Below are positions 7,400 to 16,375 of a stretch of DNA of 64,000 nucleotides, one piece after another (the first letter of the stretch is position 1; every line of letters begins with the position of its first letter). Source of the DNA: Acidovorax sp. sif1233 (lineage in GTDB: Bacteria > Pseudomonadota > Gammaproteobacteria > Burkholderiales > Burkholderiaceae_C); contig NZ_JAHUWZ010000004.1 in assembly GCF_019218755.1 (NCBI RefSeq), positions 492,405 to 556,404 of the forward strand, given 5' to 3'. The notes below the pieces were generated by a model. It ran no database searches, was not told the DNA's origin, and saw only the letters and a list, made by a program, of their open reading frames with translations. The translations under genes were made by a program, and so were the position numbers.

Positions 7400-9028
7400 G
7401 TGTCCTACGCCTCAGAAACCCGGCGCCGCCGCACCTTTGCCATCATTTCCCACCCCGACGCCGGTAAGACGACGCTGACGGAAAAGCTGCTGCTGTTCTC
7501 GGGCGCGATCCAGATCGCCGGTGCCGTCAAGGGCCGCAAGGCCAGCCGCCATGCCACCTCGGACTGGATGGAGATCGAAAAGCAGCGCGGCATCTCGGTG
7601 GCCTCGTCGGTGATGCAGATGCTGTACCGCGAACACGTGATCAACCTGCTCGACACGCCCGGCCACAAGGACTTCTCGGAAGACACCTACCGCGTGCTCA
7701 CCGCCGTCGATTCGGCGCTGATGGTGATCGACGCGGCCAACGGCGTGGAAGCGCAGACACGCCGCCTGATCGAGGTTTGCCGCCAGCGCGACACGCCCAT
7801 CATCACCTTCGTGAACAAGATGGACCGCGAGGTGCGCGACCCGCTGGACATCATGGACGAGGTCGAGCGCGAACTGGGCATGCCCTGCTGCCCCATGACC
7901 TGGCCCGTGGGCCAGGGCAAGGCCTTCGGCGGCATCATCAACCTGCGCACCCAGACGATGACGGTGTTCGAGTCCGGCAGCGAGCGCCGCCCGCAGGACT
8001 TCGAGGCCATCCCGCTGTCCGACGAGGCCACGCTGCGTGCGCGCTTCGGCGCCGAGTTCGATGCGGCGCTGGAGAGCATGGAACTGGCCGTGGGCGCATC
8101 GCCCGCCTGGGACCACGAGGCCTTCCTGGCCGGCAAGCTCACGCCCGTGTTCTTCGGCTCGGGGGTGAACAACTTCGGGGTGATGGAAGTGCTCGACGCC
8201 CTGGTGGACATGGCCCCGCCGCCCGGCCCGCGCGTGAGCACGCTCGAGGTCAACAAGCAGCCCGTGGTCAAGACCATCCAGCCCGAGGACGAGGGCTTCG
8301 CCGGCGTGGTCTTCAAGGTGCAGGCCAACATGGACGCCAACCACCGCGACCGCATCGCCTTCGTGCGGGTGGCCTCGGGCAAGTACATGCCGGGCATGAA
8401 GCTCAAGGTGCAGCGCACCGCCAAGGAACTGCGCCCCACCAGCGTGGTGACCTTCATGAGCCAGCGCCGCGAGGCGGTGGAAGAAGCCTACGCGGGCGAC
8501 ATCATCGGCTTCACCACCCACGGCGGCGTGCAGCTCGGGGACACCATCACCGACGGCGCCAACCTGCAGTTCACCGGCCTGCCGTTCTTCGCGCCCGAGA
8601 TGTTCATGACCGTGGTGCTCAAGAACCCCCTGCGCACCAAGCAGCTGCAGCAGGGCCTGGCCCAGCTGGGCGAGGAAGGCGCGATCCAGGTCTTCAAGCC
8701 CGACGCCGGCGGCAACATGCTGCTGGGCGCCGTGGGCCAGCTGCAGTTCGAGGTGGTGCAGCACCGCCTGAAGGCCGAGTACGACGCCGACGTGCGCCTG
8801 GAAGGCTGCCAGTACACGGGCGCCCGCTGGATCACGGCCGACAACGCGGCCGACCTGCGCGCCTTCACGGACGCCTACCCGCTGCGCCTGGCGCACGACG
8901 CGGCCGATACGCTGGCCTACCTGTGCACCAGCCCCTATGACGTGCGCCTGGCGCAGGAGCGGTTTCCCAAGATCCACTTCCACCCGCTGCGCGAGCATGC
9001 GGGCCTGGCCCTGCAGAAGGCGGGCTGA
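7400..9028 (+). CDS. prfC: peptide chain release factor 3
   Basis: A 542-residue translational GTPase that removes RF1/RF2 from the ribosome after termination. GTPase motifs are G1 SHPDAGKTTLTEKLL (about 18-32), G3 DTPGHKDFSEDTYR (about 89-102) and G4 NKMD (about 142-145). RF3-type features follow in the C-terminal half, including MSQRREAVEEAYAGDIIG and GAVGQLQFEVVQHRLK. The start is GTG at 7400, giving the expected N-terminus SYASETRRRRTFAII; no closer ATG fits. The 146-bp leader contains GGTAAAATCGCC, which may include a -10 box, but no matching -35 is seen. Confidence 0.97.
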   Translation: MSYASETRRRRTFAIISHPDAGKTTLTEKLLLFSGAIQIAGAVKGRKASRHATSDWMEIEKQRGISVASSVMQMLYREHVINLLDTPGHKDFSEDTYRVLTAVDSALMVIDAANGVEAQTRRLIEVCRQRDTPIITFVNKMDREVRDPLDIMDEVERELGMPCCPMTWPVGQGKAFGGIINLRTQTMTVFESGSERRPQDFEAIPLSDEATLRARFGAEFDAALESMELAVGASPAWDHEAFLAGKLTPVFFGSGVNNFGVMEVLDALVDMAPPPGPRVSTLEVNKQPVVKTIQPEDEGFAGVVFKVQANMDANHRDRIAFVRVASGKYMPGMKLKVQRTAKELRPTSVVTFMSQRREAVEEAYAGDIIGFTTHGGVQLGDTITDGANLQFTGLPFFAPEMFMTVVLKNPLRTKQLQQGLAQLGEEGAIQVFKPDAGGNMLLGAVGQLQFEVVQHRLKAEYDADVRLEGCQYTGARWITADNAADLRAFTDAYPLRLAHDAADTLAYLCTSPYDVRLAQERFPKIHFHPLREHAGLALQKAG

Positions 9029-9047
9029 GCGGCGTTGCGGGGCGGCC

Positions 9048-9419
9048 TCAGGGCCGGTACTCCCACCCATGGGGATTGGTGTCCTTCTGCAAGCACAGCG
9101 CCAGCCCCAGCGCCGTGACCGACCCGCTGAAGCACACGAAGGTGGTCTGGTGGGTGCCCCACTCGCGCTGGCAGTGGTGCAGGAAGCCGGCCTTCAGGCG
9201 GCCCTGGCGGTGCTCTTCGGCCAGGGCCAGCACGGACGGGTTCCTGGCTTCGGCCTTGAACTCCACGACGAGGTCGCGCCACTCCGGGACCAGGCCATCG
9301 AGCTTGCCGGCCGCGCGCTGGCAGACGGCCGCTGAATCGCCGTGCGCCCGCGCCATGGCGGGGGCCGCAGCGCAGCACCCCGCCCACATGAAGAAGAAGA
9401 TCAAGGCCCCACGCTGCAC
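9048..9419 (-). CDS. small exported protein of unknown function
   Basis: A 123-residue protein I do not recognise. GTG at 9419 is chosen because GGGAGA lies 9 bp upstream and it gives a short signal peptide: basic start QRG, hydrophobic core ALIFFFMWAGCCAAAP, and an Ala-X-Ala cleavage site near MARA. The mature part of about 97 residues has three Cys (AAVCQR, HHCQRE, FVCFSG) plus one in ALCLQ, and ends in HGWEYRP. It converges on prfC with a 19-bp gap and is divergent from the HAD phosphatase. The reading frame extends upstream antisense to the HAD gene; that part is rejected. Confidence 0.6.
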   Translation of the reverse strand: MQRGALIFFFMWAGCCAAAPAMARAHGDSAAVCQRAAGKLDGLVPEWRDLVVEFKAEARNPSVLALAEEHRQGRLKAGFLHHCQREWGTHQTTFVCFSGSVTALGLALCLQKDTNPHGWEYRP

Positions 9420-9482
9420 GACAACTATCTCCCGGACAATGGCGCTCTCTTGCGCAAGAGCCGCAGCATAACGACATACCGC

Positions 9483-10340
9483 ATGCAAGCCCTGAACCTT
9501 TGGCCCCCGGAGGCCCGCCGCGACCTGGTGGGCGTTTTCACCGACATCGACGACACCCTGACCACCGAGGGCGCCATCACGCCCGACGCGCTGCAGGCGC
9601 TGGCCGACCTGAAGGCGGCGGGCCTCGTGGTCATCCCCATCACCGGCCGGCCGATCGGCTGGTGCGAGCCCTTCATGACCGCAGGCGCGGGCGCGGCCTG
9701 GCCCGTGGATGCGATGGTGGCGGAGAACGGTGCCGTGGCGTTTGCGCGGGGCCCGGGCTCCGGGCAGCCGCTGGCCAAGCGCTACCAGCAGGACGCCGCC
9801 ACGCGCAGCGCCAACCAGGCGCGCATGCGCGAGATCGCGGCCCTGGTGGCGGCCGAAGTGCCCGGCGTGGACTTGAGCAGCGACAGCGCGGGGCGCGAGA
9901 CGGACATCGCGTTCGACTACGCCGAGTTCGCCCGGCATACGCCCGACACCGTGCAGCGGGTGCTGGCCGTGCTGCAGCGCGTGGGCATGCAGACCACGGT
10001 GAGCAGCATCCACATCCACGGCTGCTTCGGTGATTTCAACAAGTGGCAGGGCGCGAACTGGATCGTGCGCGCGCTGTGGGGCCGGGACCTGGCGCAGGAG
10101 CTGGACCGCTGGGTGTTCGTGGGCGATTCGGGCAACGACCAGGCGATGTTCGAACACTTCACCCACAGCGTGGGCGTGGCCAACATCGCGCGCTTTGTGC
10201 CGCAGCTGCGGCACCTGCCACGCTATGTGACAAAGAGCGAACGCGGCGCGGGGTTTGCCGAGGTGGCGCGGGCCATCCTGTCGGGCCACGGGCGCGGCCA
10301 GGCGCCGAGCGCCCAGCGAGCCACCCCTGGGTTTGAATGA
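9483..10340 (+). CDS. HAD-IIB family phosphatase
   Basis: A 285-residue HAD phosphohydrolase. Motif I is VFTDIDDTLT (about residues 18-27, nucleophile and general-acid Asp), motif II is the Thr in PITGRP (about 57), and motif III/IV is FVGDSGNDQAMF in the C-terminal half. The C2 cap between them is of IIB/Cof type, as in sucrose-phosphate and mannosyl-3-phosphoglycerate phosphatases. The substrate is unknown. ATG at 9483 is used; no good Shine-Dalgarno sequence is visible. The stop codon abuts a family A repeat, which may serve as the transcript end before the convergent NYN gene. Confidence 0.85.
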   Translation: MQALNLWPPEARRDLVGVFTDIDDTLTTEGAITPDALQALADLKAAGLVVIPITGRPIGWCEPFMTAGAGAAWPVDAMVAENGAVAFARGPGSGQPLAKRYQQDAATRSANQARMREIAALVAAEVPGVDLSSDSAGRETDIAFDYAEFARHTPDTVQRVLAVLQRVGMQTTVSSIHIHGCFGDFNKWQGANWIVRALWGRDLAQELDRWVFVGDSGNDQAMFEHFTHSVGVANIARFVPQLRHLPRYVTKSERGAGFAEVARAILSGHGRGQAPSAQRATPGFE

Positions 10341-10400
10341 AAACACCCCCTGGCACTTGATAGGCAAGCGCCAATAGCTATATATTTTATAGCAAATTAA
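10341..10400 (-). repeat. intergenic palindromic repeat (family A), copy 2
   Basis: It begins right after the HAD stop codon with AAACACCCCCTGGCACTTGA, then TAGGCAAGCGCCAATAGCTA and TATATTTTATAGCAAA. The core GGCACTTGATAGGCAAGCGCC is an imperfect palindrome. It lies between convergent genes. In its forward orientation (GCTA...GGCGCTT...GCC) it reads on the minus strand. Confidence 0.8.
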
Positions 10401-10559
10401 CCGCCCGACCCCACGCGGGTGCGCGGGCAGGCGGCGCGCCAGGACATGTACCGAAGGCCGCGCCGCAAGGCGCCCGGGCGCCTTGCCGCGTCGGCATGCG
10501 CTGCTGCACGGCCAGGCGGCTCCGTGGCAACTTTGGCAGGCTTGGCAAGCGTCGCAGGC

Positions 10560-12077
10560 CTATTCGGCGGGCTGGGGCGGCTTGCCCGCCCCGCGCGGTT
10601 TGCGCGCGCGGGTTGCCGCTGCCTTGGCGGGCGCGGCCGCAGGGGCCGCCGCCTTGGACGATGGCGCGGCCGGGGCCCCGGCATCGGCCTGCGCTGCGGC
10701 GCCCGCCGCGCCGGCCTTGCGCCCGCCGCTGCTCTTGCGCGGGGTGGATGCCGGGCGGCGGCTGCGGGGCGCGGGTGCCGGCACAGGGGCATCGGGCAGC
10801 GCATCGCTCGCGGTCCCTTCCGCCGCCGGCGCCGCCACGGGCGCCTGCACGTGCACGCGCACGGGCTCCTCGTCCGCGAGGTCCTCGCCCTCCTGCGCCG
10901 TCTCATGGCCGGATTGCGCCTGGGCCGTCACGGGCGCCGGCAGCTGCTGGCGAAAGTAGCTGCCCACCGGGCGCTCCGGCAGCGCATCGTCGCGCGCGCC
11001 GGAAGCCGGCGGCTCGGCACGGGTTTCTGCCGGCAGGTCCTGGCGCGCATCCGGCGGCATCGCCCCGGCGCGCGCAGCGGCATCGCCCCGGCGCCCGCGC
11101 GAACGACCGCCACGCCCACCGCCCTCGCTGCCGCCAGCGGATGCCTCCGGCACCGACGCGACCGCATGGAAATCATGGCGGAAGTACCCCGCCCCGCCCT
11201 GCCGCTCGGCGGGCGCGTCGGCTCGGCCCACGGGCTCGGCCCCCGTGGCCGCGGAACCGTGGCCACGGAACACATACGCGCCCGATTTCTCGTCGCGCCC
11301 GAACTCCAGCAGCCCCCGCGCCTGCGCTTCTTCGAGCAGGTTGCCAAAGGTGCGAAAGCCGTAGTAGCCCTCGCTGAAATCGGGCTTGCGGCGCTTGATG
11401 GCTTCCTTGAGCACCGAGGCCCAGATCTTGCCGCTGTCGCCACGCTCGGAGGTCAGGGCCTCGAAGGTCTCCACCGCCAGCTCGACGCCCTGGGCGCGGC
11501 GCACCTCCTGGCTTTCCTTGCGATGGCGCTCTTCCTCGGGGGACCGGCGCGGTGCGGGTGCCGCGCCGGGGGGCTGGCGCCGGGCCAGCGCGCGCTGCTT
11601 CTCGCGCACGAGGTCGTCGTAGAAGATGAATTCGTCGCAGTTGGCGATCAGCAGGTCGGACGTGGACTGCTTCACGCCCACGCCGATGACCTGCTTGTTG
11701 TTCTCGCGCAGCTTGGACACCAGCGGCGAAAAGTCCGAGTCGCCGCTGATGATGACGAAGGTGTTGACGTGCGACTTGGTGTAGCACAGGTCCAGCGCGT
11801 CCACCACCAGGCGGATGTCGGCCGAGTTCTTGCCCGACTGGCGCACATGGGGGATCTCGATCAGCTCGAAATTCGCCTCGTGCATGGTCGCCTTGAAGCC
11901 CTTGTAGCGCTCCCAGTCGCAATAGGCCTTCTTGACCACGATGGAGCCCTTGAGGAGCAGGCGCTCCAGCACGGGCTTGATGTCGAACTTTTCGTACTGC
12001 GCATCGCGCACGCCCAGGGCGACGTTTTCAAAGTCGCAAAACAGGGCCATGCTGATGCTGTCGGAGGGGGATGCCAT
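10560..12077 (-). CDS. NYN (LabA/DUF88) domain protein with OST-HTH/LOTUS domain
   Basis: A 505-residue protein. Residues about 5-160 form a NYN/PIN-like nuclease domain with acidic residues ALFCDFENVALG, ADIRLVVDALDL and VIISGDSDFSPLVSKLRE, followed by GVGVKQSTSDLLIANCDEF. A second domain at about 205-290 (IWASVLKEAIKRRKPDFSEGYYGFRTFGNLLEEA) fits OST-HTH/LOTUS, an RNA-binding winged helix. The C-terminal 200 residues are Ala/Pro/Gly/Arg-rich and probably disordered, ending in basic RARKPRG. Such proteins are predicted RNA-processing nucleases. ATG at 12077 gives the core domain start; an upstream TTG at 12101 is possible. Confidence 0.85.
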   Translation of the reverse strand: MASPSDSISMALFCDFENVALGVRDAQYEKFDIKPVLERLLLKGSIVVKKAYCDWERYKGFKATMHEANFELIEIPHVRQSGKNSADIRLVVDALDLCYTKSHVNTFVIISGDSDFSPLVSKLRENNKQVIGVGVKQSTSDLLIANCDEFIFYDDLVREKQRALARRQPPGAAPAPRRSPEEERHRKESQEVRRAQGVELAVETFEALTSERGDSGKIWASVLKEAIKRRKPDFSEGYYGFRTFGNLLEEAQARGLLEFGRDEKSGAYVFRGHGSAATGAEPVGRADAPAERQGGAGYFRHDFHAVASVPEASAGGSEGGGRGGRSRGRRGDAAARAGAMPPDARQDLPAETRAEPPASGARDDALPERPVGSYFRQQLPAPVTAQAQSGHETAQEGEDLADEEPVRVHVQAPVAAPAAEGTASDALPDAPVPAPAPRSRRPASTPRKSSGGRKAGAAGAAAQADAGAPAAPSSKAAAPAAAPAKAAATRARKPRGAGKPPQPAE

Positions 12078-12289
12078 AAATGCTCGCGGTGTTCCGTTCA
12101 ATGTTGGGACGGATCATCACACGGAACGTCATACGCCCCTCCAGAGGCCACGTCGCGGTACCGATGAATAGCTTGAGCGCGGACCTTCAGTGACAAAAGT
12201 TTGCCAGCGAAACGTCGTAACTGGCGCGTCCCAGGCCAGTGCCCCCGCGCAAGGGCCGCCAAGCCGCTTGCGGCGCTTCACTTCCGTGC

Positions 12290-12357
12290 GCTGGGGGCGT
12301 CCCCCTCCCGCCAGCGCAGCGAGAGAGGGGGAAGCGGCGCAGCCGCTCAGGGGGAGC
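12290..12357. repeat. GC-rich intergenic repeat (family B), copy 1
   Basis: The motif GGGGGCGTCCCCCTCCCGCC, then GCGAGAGAGGGGGAAG and CGGCGCAGCCGCTCAGGGGG. CCCCCTC pairs with GAGAGGGGG to form a strong hairpin. The same pattern recurs at 37994-38053. It lies in the 285-bp gap upstream of the NYN gene and beyond the end of the Bug gene; nothing else is recognised in that gap. Confidence 0.75.
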
Positions 12358-12362
12358 TCACT

Positions 12363-13325
12363 TCAACTCGGCTTTGCCAGGCCCAGCTTTTCGACCAGCG
12401 CCTTCTCGCGCGTGAAGGTGTCCTGCGCGAATTTCTTGTACGCCGCCGTGCTCATGTACATGGGCACCATGTCGTAGCGGGCCAGGGCCGTGCGGTAGCT
12501 TTCCTGCTCCATGGCCTGCTTGAACGCGTCGTGCAGGCGCTTGACCACCGCATCGGGCGTGCCCTTGGGCGCGCCGATGCCAAAGGGCGAGTTCTGCACC
12601 AGGTTCAGCCCCAGCTCCTTGAGCGTGGGCGCATCGGGGAACTTGGCCAGGCGCTCGGCGCCCCAGGTGTTGAGCACGCGCAGCTTGCCGGCCTCGACCT
12701 GCGGCGCAAAGCCGGTGGAGTCGGCCGCCGCCATGATCTGCCCGCCCAGGATGGACTGCATGAGGTCGGCGCTGCCCTTGTAGGGCACGTGCAGCAGCTC
12801 GATGCCCAGCTGCTGCGCGATGAGCTCCATGGTCAGGTGCGGGCTGGTCATGGTGCCGGTGGATCCGTAGCTGAGCTTGCCGGGGTTGGCCTTGGCCCAG
12901 GCGACGAAGTGCGTCCAGGTCTTGAGCGGCGAGTCGGCGGGTACCACCAGGCCGAACGCATAGCCCGTGACGTTCAGCACGTAGCTGATGTCCTTGACCG
13001 GGTCCCAGTTGATCTTGGTGGTGTAGGGCAGGCGGAACACCCCGAGCGGGATCTGCGCCACCGTGTAGCCATCGGCAGCGGCCGATTGCAGCGCCTGCGC
13101 GGGCAGCGTGCCGCCGGCGCCCGGCTTGTTCTCCACGATCACGGGCTGGCCCAGGATCTTGCTGGCGTTGTCGGCCAGGGAGCGCATGGTGATGTCGGTG
13201 GGGCCGCCCGCCGGGAAGGCGATCACGAGCTTGATGGGCTTGTTGGGAAAGCTCTGGGCCTGAGCCAGGAATGCGGGGGCGGCGAGGCTGGCGGCTCCCC
13301 ATTGGATGATCTGGCGGCGTTGCAT
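12363..13325 (-). CDS. Bug/TctC-type tricarboxylate-transporter substrate-binding protein
   Basis: A 320-residue periplasmic binding protein of the Bug family. The Tat-like or Sec signal MQRRQIIQWGAASLAAPAFL is cut near AQAQ. The mature protein opens with the hallmark FPNKPIKLVIAFPAGGPTDI, then VENKPGAGG, and ends with KFAQDTFTREKALVEKLGL. The ligand is unknown; Bug proteins bind small carboxylates. No TctA/TctB membrane genes are nearby, so it is an orphan, as is usual in Comamonadaceae. The ATG follows an AGGAG site. A frame extending upstream through the Lrp gene is spurious. Confidence 0.9.
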   Translation of the reverse strand: MQRRQIIQWGAASLAAPAFLAQAQSFPNKPIKLVIAFPAGGPTDITMRSLADNASKILGQPVIVENKPGAGGTLPAQALQSAAADGYTVAQIPLGVFRLPYTTKINWDPVKDISYVLNVTGYAFGLVVPADSPLKTWTHFVAWAKANPGKLSYGSTGTMTSPHLTMELIAQQLGIELLHVPYKGSADLMQSILGGQIMAAADSTGFAPQVEAGKLRVLNTWGAERLAKFPDAPTLKELGLNLVQNSPFGIGAPKGTPDAVVKRLHDAFKQAMEQESYRTALARYDMVPMYMSTAAYKKFAQDTFTREKALVEKLGLAKPS

Positions 13326-13546
13326 GGCGGGCTCCTGAAAAGGCAAAACGAAGACCCCTTCATTGGACTGCAGCCACGGCGGCCAGGGCATGCGGAAACC
13401 CCCTAGCCGCTGTCGCCAACGCGGCACCCCTGGGCCGCGTTTCGCGCCTCGGTGCCACCGCCAGGGGCGGCGGCCGCCGCCGCTCGCCCGCGCCGCGCCG
13501 GTGGGGCGAGCATGGGCCGGAATGGGCTGTCCGCCAACCCCGGGGT

Positions 13547-13978
13547 TCAAGCCTTGTAGGTGGACAGCAGGATGCTGGTCTCGGTGTTGGCGATGCCGGG
13601 CGTGAGGCGGATGCGGCCCAGCGCCGCGTCGAACGCCTCCAGGCTCTCGGCGCGCACCTCGGCCACGATGTCCCAGCGGCCGTTGGTGGTGTGCAGCGTG
13701 CCCACCATGGGCTCGCCGCGCAGCGCGCGGATCACCTCGGGCGCGGCGTTGCCCTCCACCGCGATGCTCATCCACGCGCGGATGCGCTGCGGTTCGGAAT
13801 CCGGCCGCAGGCGCACGGTGTAGCCCACGATCACGCCGCCCTCCTCCATCTTGTGCAGCCGGTTCTGCACCGTGCCGCGCGATACGCGCAGCTTCTGCGC
13901 GAGGGTGGCCACGGGGGTGCGCGCGTCGGCGCGCAGGATGCTGAGGATTTCCCGGTCGGTGTCGTCCAGCCTGTTCAT
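13547..13978 (-). CDS. Lrp/AsnC family transcriptional regulator
   Basis: A 143-residue regulator. The N-terminal HTH spans residues about 1-60 (LDDTDREILSILRADARTP, then VATLAQKLRVSRGTVQNRLHKME), and a C-terminal RAM/ligand domain follows with VGTLHTTNGRWDIVAEVRAE. ATG at 13978 is selected because GAGG lies 8 bp upstream; another ATG 12 bp earlier is less well placed. It is divergent from ctlX with a 122-bp spacer, so it probably senses an amino acid and controls ctlX and itself. Confidence 0.9.
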   Translation of the reverse strand: MNRLDDTDREILSILRADARTPVATLAQKLRVSRGTVQNRLHKMEEGGVIVGYTVRLRPDSEPQRIRAWMSIAVEGNAAPEVIRALRGEPMVGTLHTTNGRWDIVAEVRAESLEAFDAALGRIRLTPGIANTETSILLSTYKA

Positions 13979-14005
13979 AGTGGGCCTCATTGCTATCAGA
14001 GTGGC

Positions 14006-14069
14006 AGATTTTGCAGCATTTTGACCAGTTCTAAGGCTATTGGTTGGCGTGGGCTGCCAGCAAAATTCT
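14006..14069. promoter_or_regulatory. candidate Lrp binding half-sites between lrp and ctlX
   Basis: AGATTTTGC (14006-14014) and its near-inverse GCAAAATTCT (14060-14069) flank the centre of the divergent spacer, about 50 bp apart. The AT-rich symmetric elements stand out in GC-rich DNA and suit Lrp, which binds several spaced sites. No experimental support. Confidence 0.35.
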
Positions 14070-14100
14070 CCCACCCCCTTCCTTGCACCCATCCACCGCC

Positions 14101-15084
14101 ATGCCCACACCTGCTTCCGCCCAGGCCCCCCGCGCCGTCGTGATGGTGCGCCCGCACCACTTTCACCCCAACCCGGAAACCGCGCACGACAACGCCTTCC
14201 AAACCCGGCCGTGGAACGCCACCGCGGCAGAGACGGCGCTCCAAGCCCATGCCGAAGTCACGCAGGCCGCCGCGCGGCTCGAAGCCGCGGGCGTGCGCGT
14301 GCACCTGTTCGAGGACCGGGGCGAGCGCCACGCGCCGGACGCCGTGTTTCCCAACAACTGGTTCTCCACCCACGCGGGCGGGCACGTGGCCGTGTACCCG
14401 ATGTACGCCGCGAGCCGCCGGCGCGAGCGCCGCAGCGACGTGCTGGACCTGCTCAAGGCCGAGTACCGCGTGCAGGACGTGATCGACTACTCGGGCCTCG
14501 AGGCCGACGGCATGTTCCTCGAAGGCACGGGCGCCATGGTGCTCGACCACATCTCCCGGGTCGCCTACACCGCGCAGTCGAACCGCGCCGACCCCGTGGC
14601 CCTGGAGCGCTTTTGCACCCACTTCAACTACGAGCCCATGGTGTTCGCCACCGCCGACGCGCGGGGCCAGCCCTGCTACCACACCAACGTGATGCTCTGC
14701 GTGGGCACCGATTTCGCGCTGGGCGGGTTCCACATGATCACCGACCCGGCGCGGCGCGAGGCCGTGCGCGAGCGCCTGCGCGAAACCGGGCGCGAGGTGA
14801 TCGAACTGAGCGCGGCGCAGATCGCCGACTTCGCAGGCAACGCGCTGGAACTCACGGGCGCCCAGGGCCGCGTGCTGGCCCTGTCGTCGCGCGCGGCGGC
14901 CAGCCTGGCGCCCGCGCAAAAGGCCGTGATCGAGCGCAGCGCCCGCCTGCTGCCGCTGGCCGTGCCCACCATCGAACTGGCCGGGGGCTCGGTGCGCTGC
15001 ATGCTGGCGGGCATCCATCTGGCGCGGCGCCATGCCCCCGCACCCACGGGCATTCACATCGAAATGGCCACCAGCGCCGGATGA
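14101..15084 (+). CDS. ctlX: citrulline utilization hydrolase CtlX (arginine deiminase-related)
   Basis: A 327-residue member of the guanidino-group-modifying (amidinotransferase/DDAH) superfamily, recognised as CtlX. Key segments are VRPHHFHPNPETAHDNAFQ near the N-terminus, FPNNWFSTH (about 84-92), FLEGTGAMVLD with the catalytic acid, PCYHTNVMLCVG with the catalytic His, and GGSVRCMLAGIHL with the nucleophilic Cys near residue 300. CtlX is proposed to hydrolyse citrulline or a related guanidino/ureido compound. The ATG at 14101 gives a standard N-terminus; no clear Shine-Dalgarno sequence is present. The divergent Lrp gene is its likely regulator. Confidence 0.85.
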   Translation: MPTPASAQAPRAVVMVRPHHFHPNPETAHDNAFQTRPWNATAAETALQAHAEVTQAAARLEAAGVRVHLFEDRGERHAPDAVFPNNWFSTHAGGHVAVYPMYAASRRRERRSDVLDLLKAEYRVQDVIDYSGLEADGMFLEGTGAMVLDHISRVAYTAQSNRADPVALERFCTHFNYEPMVFATADARGQPCYHTNVMLCVGTDFALGGFHMITDPARREAVRERLRETGREVIELSAAQIADFAGNALELTGAQGRVLALSSRAAASLAPAQKAVIERSARLLPLAVPTIELAGGSVRCMLAGIHLARRHAPAPTGIHIEMATSAG

Positions 15085-15119
15085 ACAAGCGCGGCGCGCT
15101 ATATATTCAATAGCAAACT
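15085..15119 (-). repeat. truncated family A repeat, copy 3
   Basis: AACAAGCGCGGCGCGCTATA then TATTCAATAGCAAACTC keeps the GCTATTGAATATATAGC arm of family A on the minus strand but has lost the other half. It fills the 34-bp gap between the convergent ctlX and the Cys-rich gene. Confidence 0.5.
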
Positions 15120-15475
15120 CAATCCCGGGAAGGCGGCGGCAACGCCTGCGTGTGCAGCCGCGCATCGCACCCCACGCCCGAGGCGATCCAGCGCCGCGCC
15201 AGCGCCGACAGCGCGCGCACGGCCCAGGGGTGGGCCAGGCCGGTCACGCCGCCGGGGTCGGCCACCATGCCGCACCAGTAGCGCTGGTCGGCATCGCTCC
15301 AGCGCAGGGCCGTGCACGGCCCCGTGCGGCGCCGCGACACCAGCATGCCCAGCGGGCAGGGCTCCGCCAGGCAGCACAGCCCGCAGCCATTGCAGGGCGC
15401 GCCTTCCGGGGGCTTGGGCGGTGCCTGGGTGTGCAGCCACACCACGGCGTGCGGACCAGGGGATTGTGCGGGCAT
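15119..15475 (-). CDS. small Cys-rich protein, probable metal-binding
   Basis: A 118-residue protein with a cysteine cluster at residues about 28-41: CNGCGLCCLAEPCPLG, followed by GPCTAL, WCGMV and VGCDARLH. The spacing resembles Fe-S or zinc-chelating YkgJ-like clusters. No signal peptide or membrane segment is seen, so it is probably cytoplasmic. The function is unknown. ATG at 15475 is used; upstream extension runs antisense through non-coding sequence and lacks codon support. It converges on ctlX. Confidence 0.7.
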   Translation of the reverse strand: MPAQSPGPHAVVWLHTQAPPKPPEGAPCNGCGLCCLAEPCPLGMLVSRRRTGPCTALRWSDADQRYWCGMVADPGGVTGLAHPWAVRALSALARRWIASGVGCDARLHTQALPPPSRD

Positions 15476-15599
15476 GGAGAAAGCGGATCGAATGGACCGC
15501 GCGCAGCGGCCTCGGGCCGCAGCGCTCAGGCCTGCATTGTGGCGCCATGCACGCATGGGCGCGTGGCGCGCCCGCAGGCCGGCCGCAGGGGCATGCACG

Positions 15600-15624
15600 C
15601 AAAAAAGCCCCGCGCGGCCGGGGC
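15600..15624 (-). terminator. rho-independent terminator of the lipoprotein gene
   Basis: On the minus strand GCCCCG-GCCGCG-CGGGGC is followed by TTTTTT. A 6-bp GC stem and T-tract 84 bp past the stop of the leftward lipoprotein gene fit an intrinsic terminator. Confidence 0.75.
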
Positions 15625-15707
15625 CACGGGGGCTGAACCGGTCGAGAGGACCGGGAGAGGGAGACAAACAAGGGGGAGCGAGCTGCCCCGAAATCAGCAA
15701 GGGCGCA

Positions 15708-16208
15708 TCAGCATCCCAGCGGGCGGTTCGGGCGCATGGGGACGATGCCCGAAACCCGCAGCGTGGCGTTGGAGCCGTCGGTGGCGGTGAGCGTCTTGCC
15801 GGTGAAGCGCACCTGGTTGCTCTCGCGCACCACGGCCGTGTCGGTGGGCTCGCCGCTCGCGTATTCCTTGCCATCGAAGGTCAGGAACACCTGGTGCAGG
15901 CCGGTGGCGTCGGGGCGGTAGCGGATGTCGCCAAAGGCCGTGGCCGACGATCCCACCTTGTTGGCACCGTCGAAGCGGAAGGCGCACAGCTCGGGCACGG
16001 AACCGACAGGGTTTTCCTTGTCCACGTCCGTGAGGTTCAGCGTGCCGTTGCCATACACGCCGTTGAGGCCGTCCAGGGTGGCGCTGCTCACGGTGAGCAC
16101 GCCGGGCTCATTGCTGGGCGTCGGATCGTCGTCATTGCCGCCGCCGCAGGCGACCAGCAGAACGGAGGTGGCTGCAAGGGCAGCGCAGGTCTTGAGCAGT
16201 GATTTCAT
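15708..16208 (-). CDS. small lipoprotein of unknown function
   Basis: A 166-residue protein with a clear lipoprotein signal: MKSLLKTC, hydrophobic core, and lipobox LLVAC with Cys21, followed by GGGNDDD. Asp after the first glycines would not block outer-membrane sorting. The mature part has short beta-rich segments (VLTVSSATLDGLNGVYGNG, FLTFDGKEYASG, VRFTGKTLTATDG) and two further Cys (ELCAF and the terminal Cys). I do not recognise a family. ATG at 16208 is set by the signal peptide. It is monocistronic, with its own terminator at 15600-15624. Confidence 0.75.
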   Translation of the reverse strand: MKSLLKTCAALAATSVLLVACGGGNDDDPTPSNEPGVLTVSSATLDGLNGVYGNGTLNLTDVDKENPVGSVPELCAFRFDGANKVGSSATAFGDIRYRPDATGLHQVFLTFDGKEYASGEPTDTAVVRESNQVRFTGKTLTATDGSNATLRVSGIVPMRPNRPLGC

Positions 16209-16375
16209 GGTGATGGGTCCGTAGGAGTTGGTGGAGATGTGCGGGGCCGCTGCGCCTGGCGCCAACCCCTGCACTGAATCCTAGAAACCTCACCCCGCGC
16301 CGCGCGTGCGCCATGTTCCGCGCCGTGCGTAGGACATGGGCCGACAGTGGCGTGCGCCACCGCCGGGCCCTCCGG

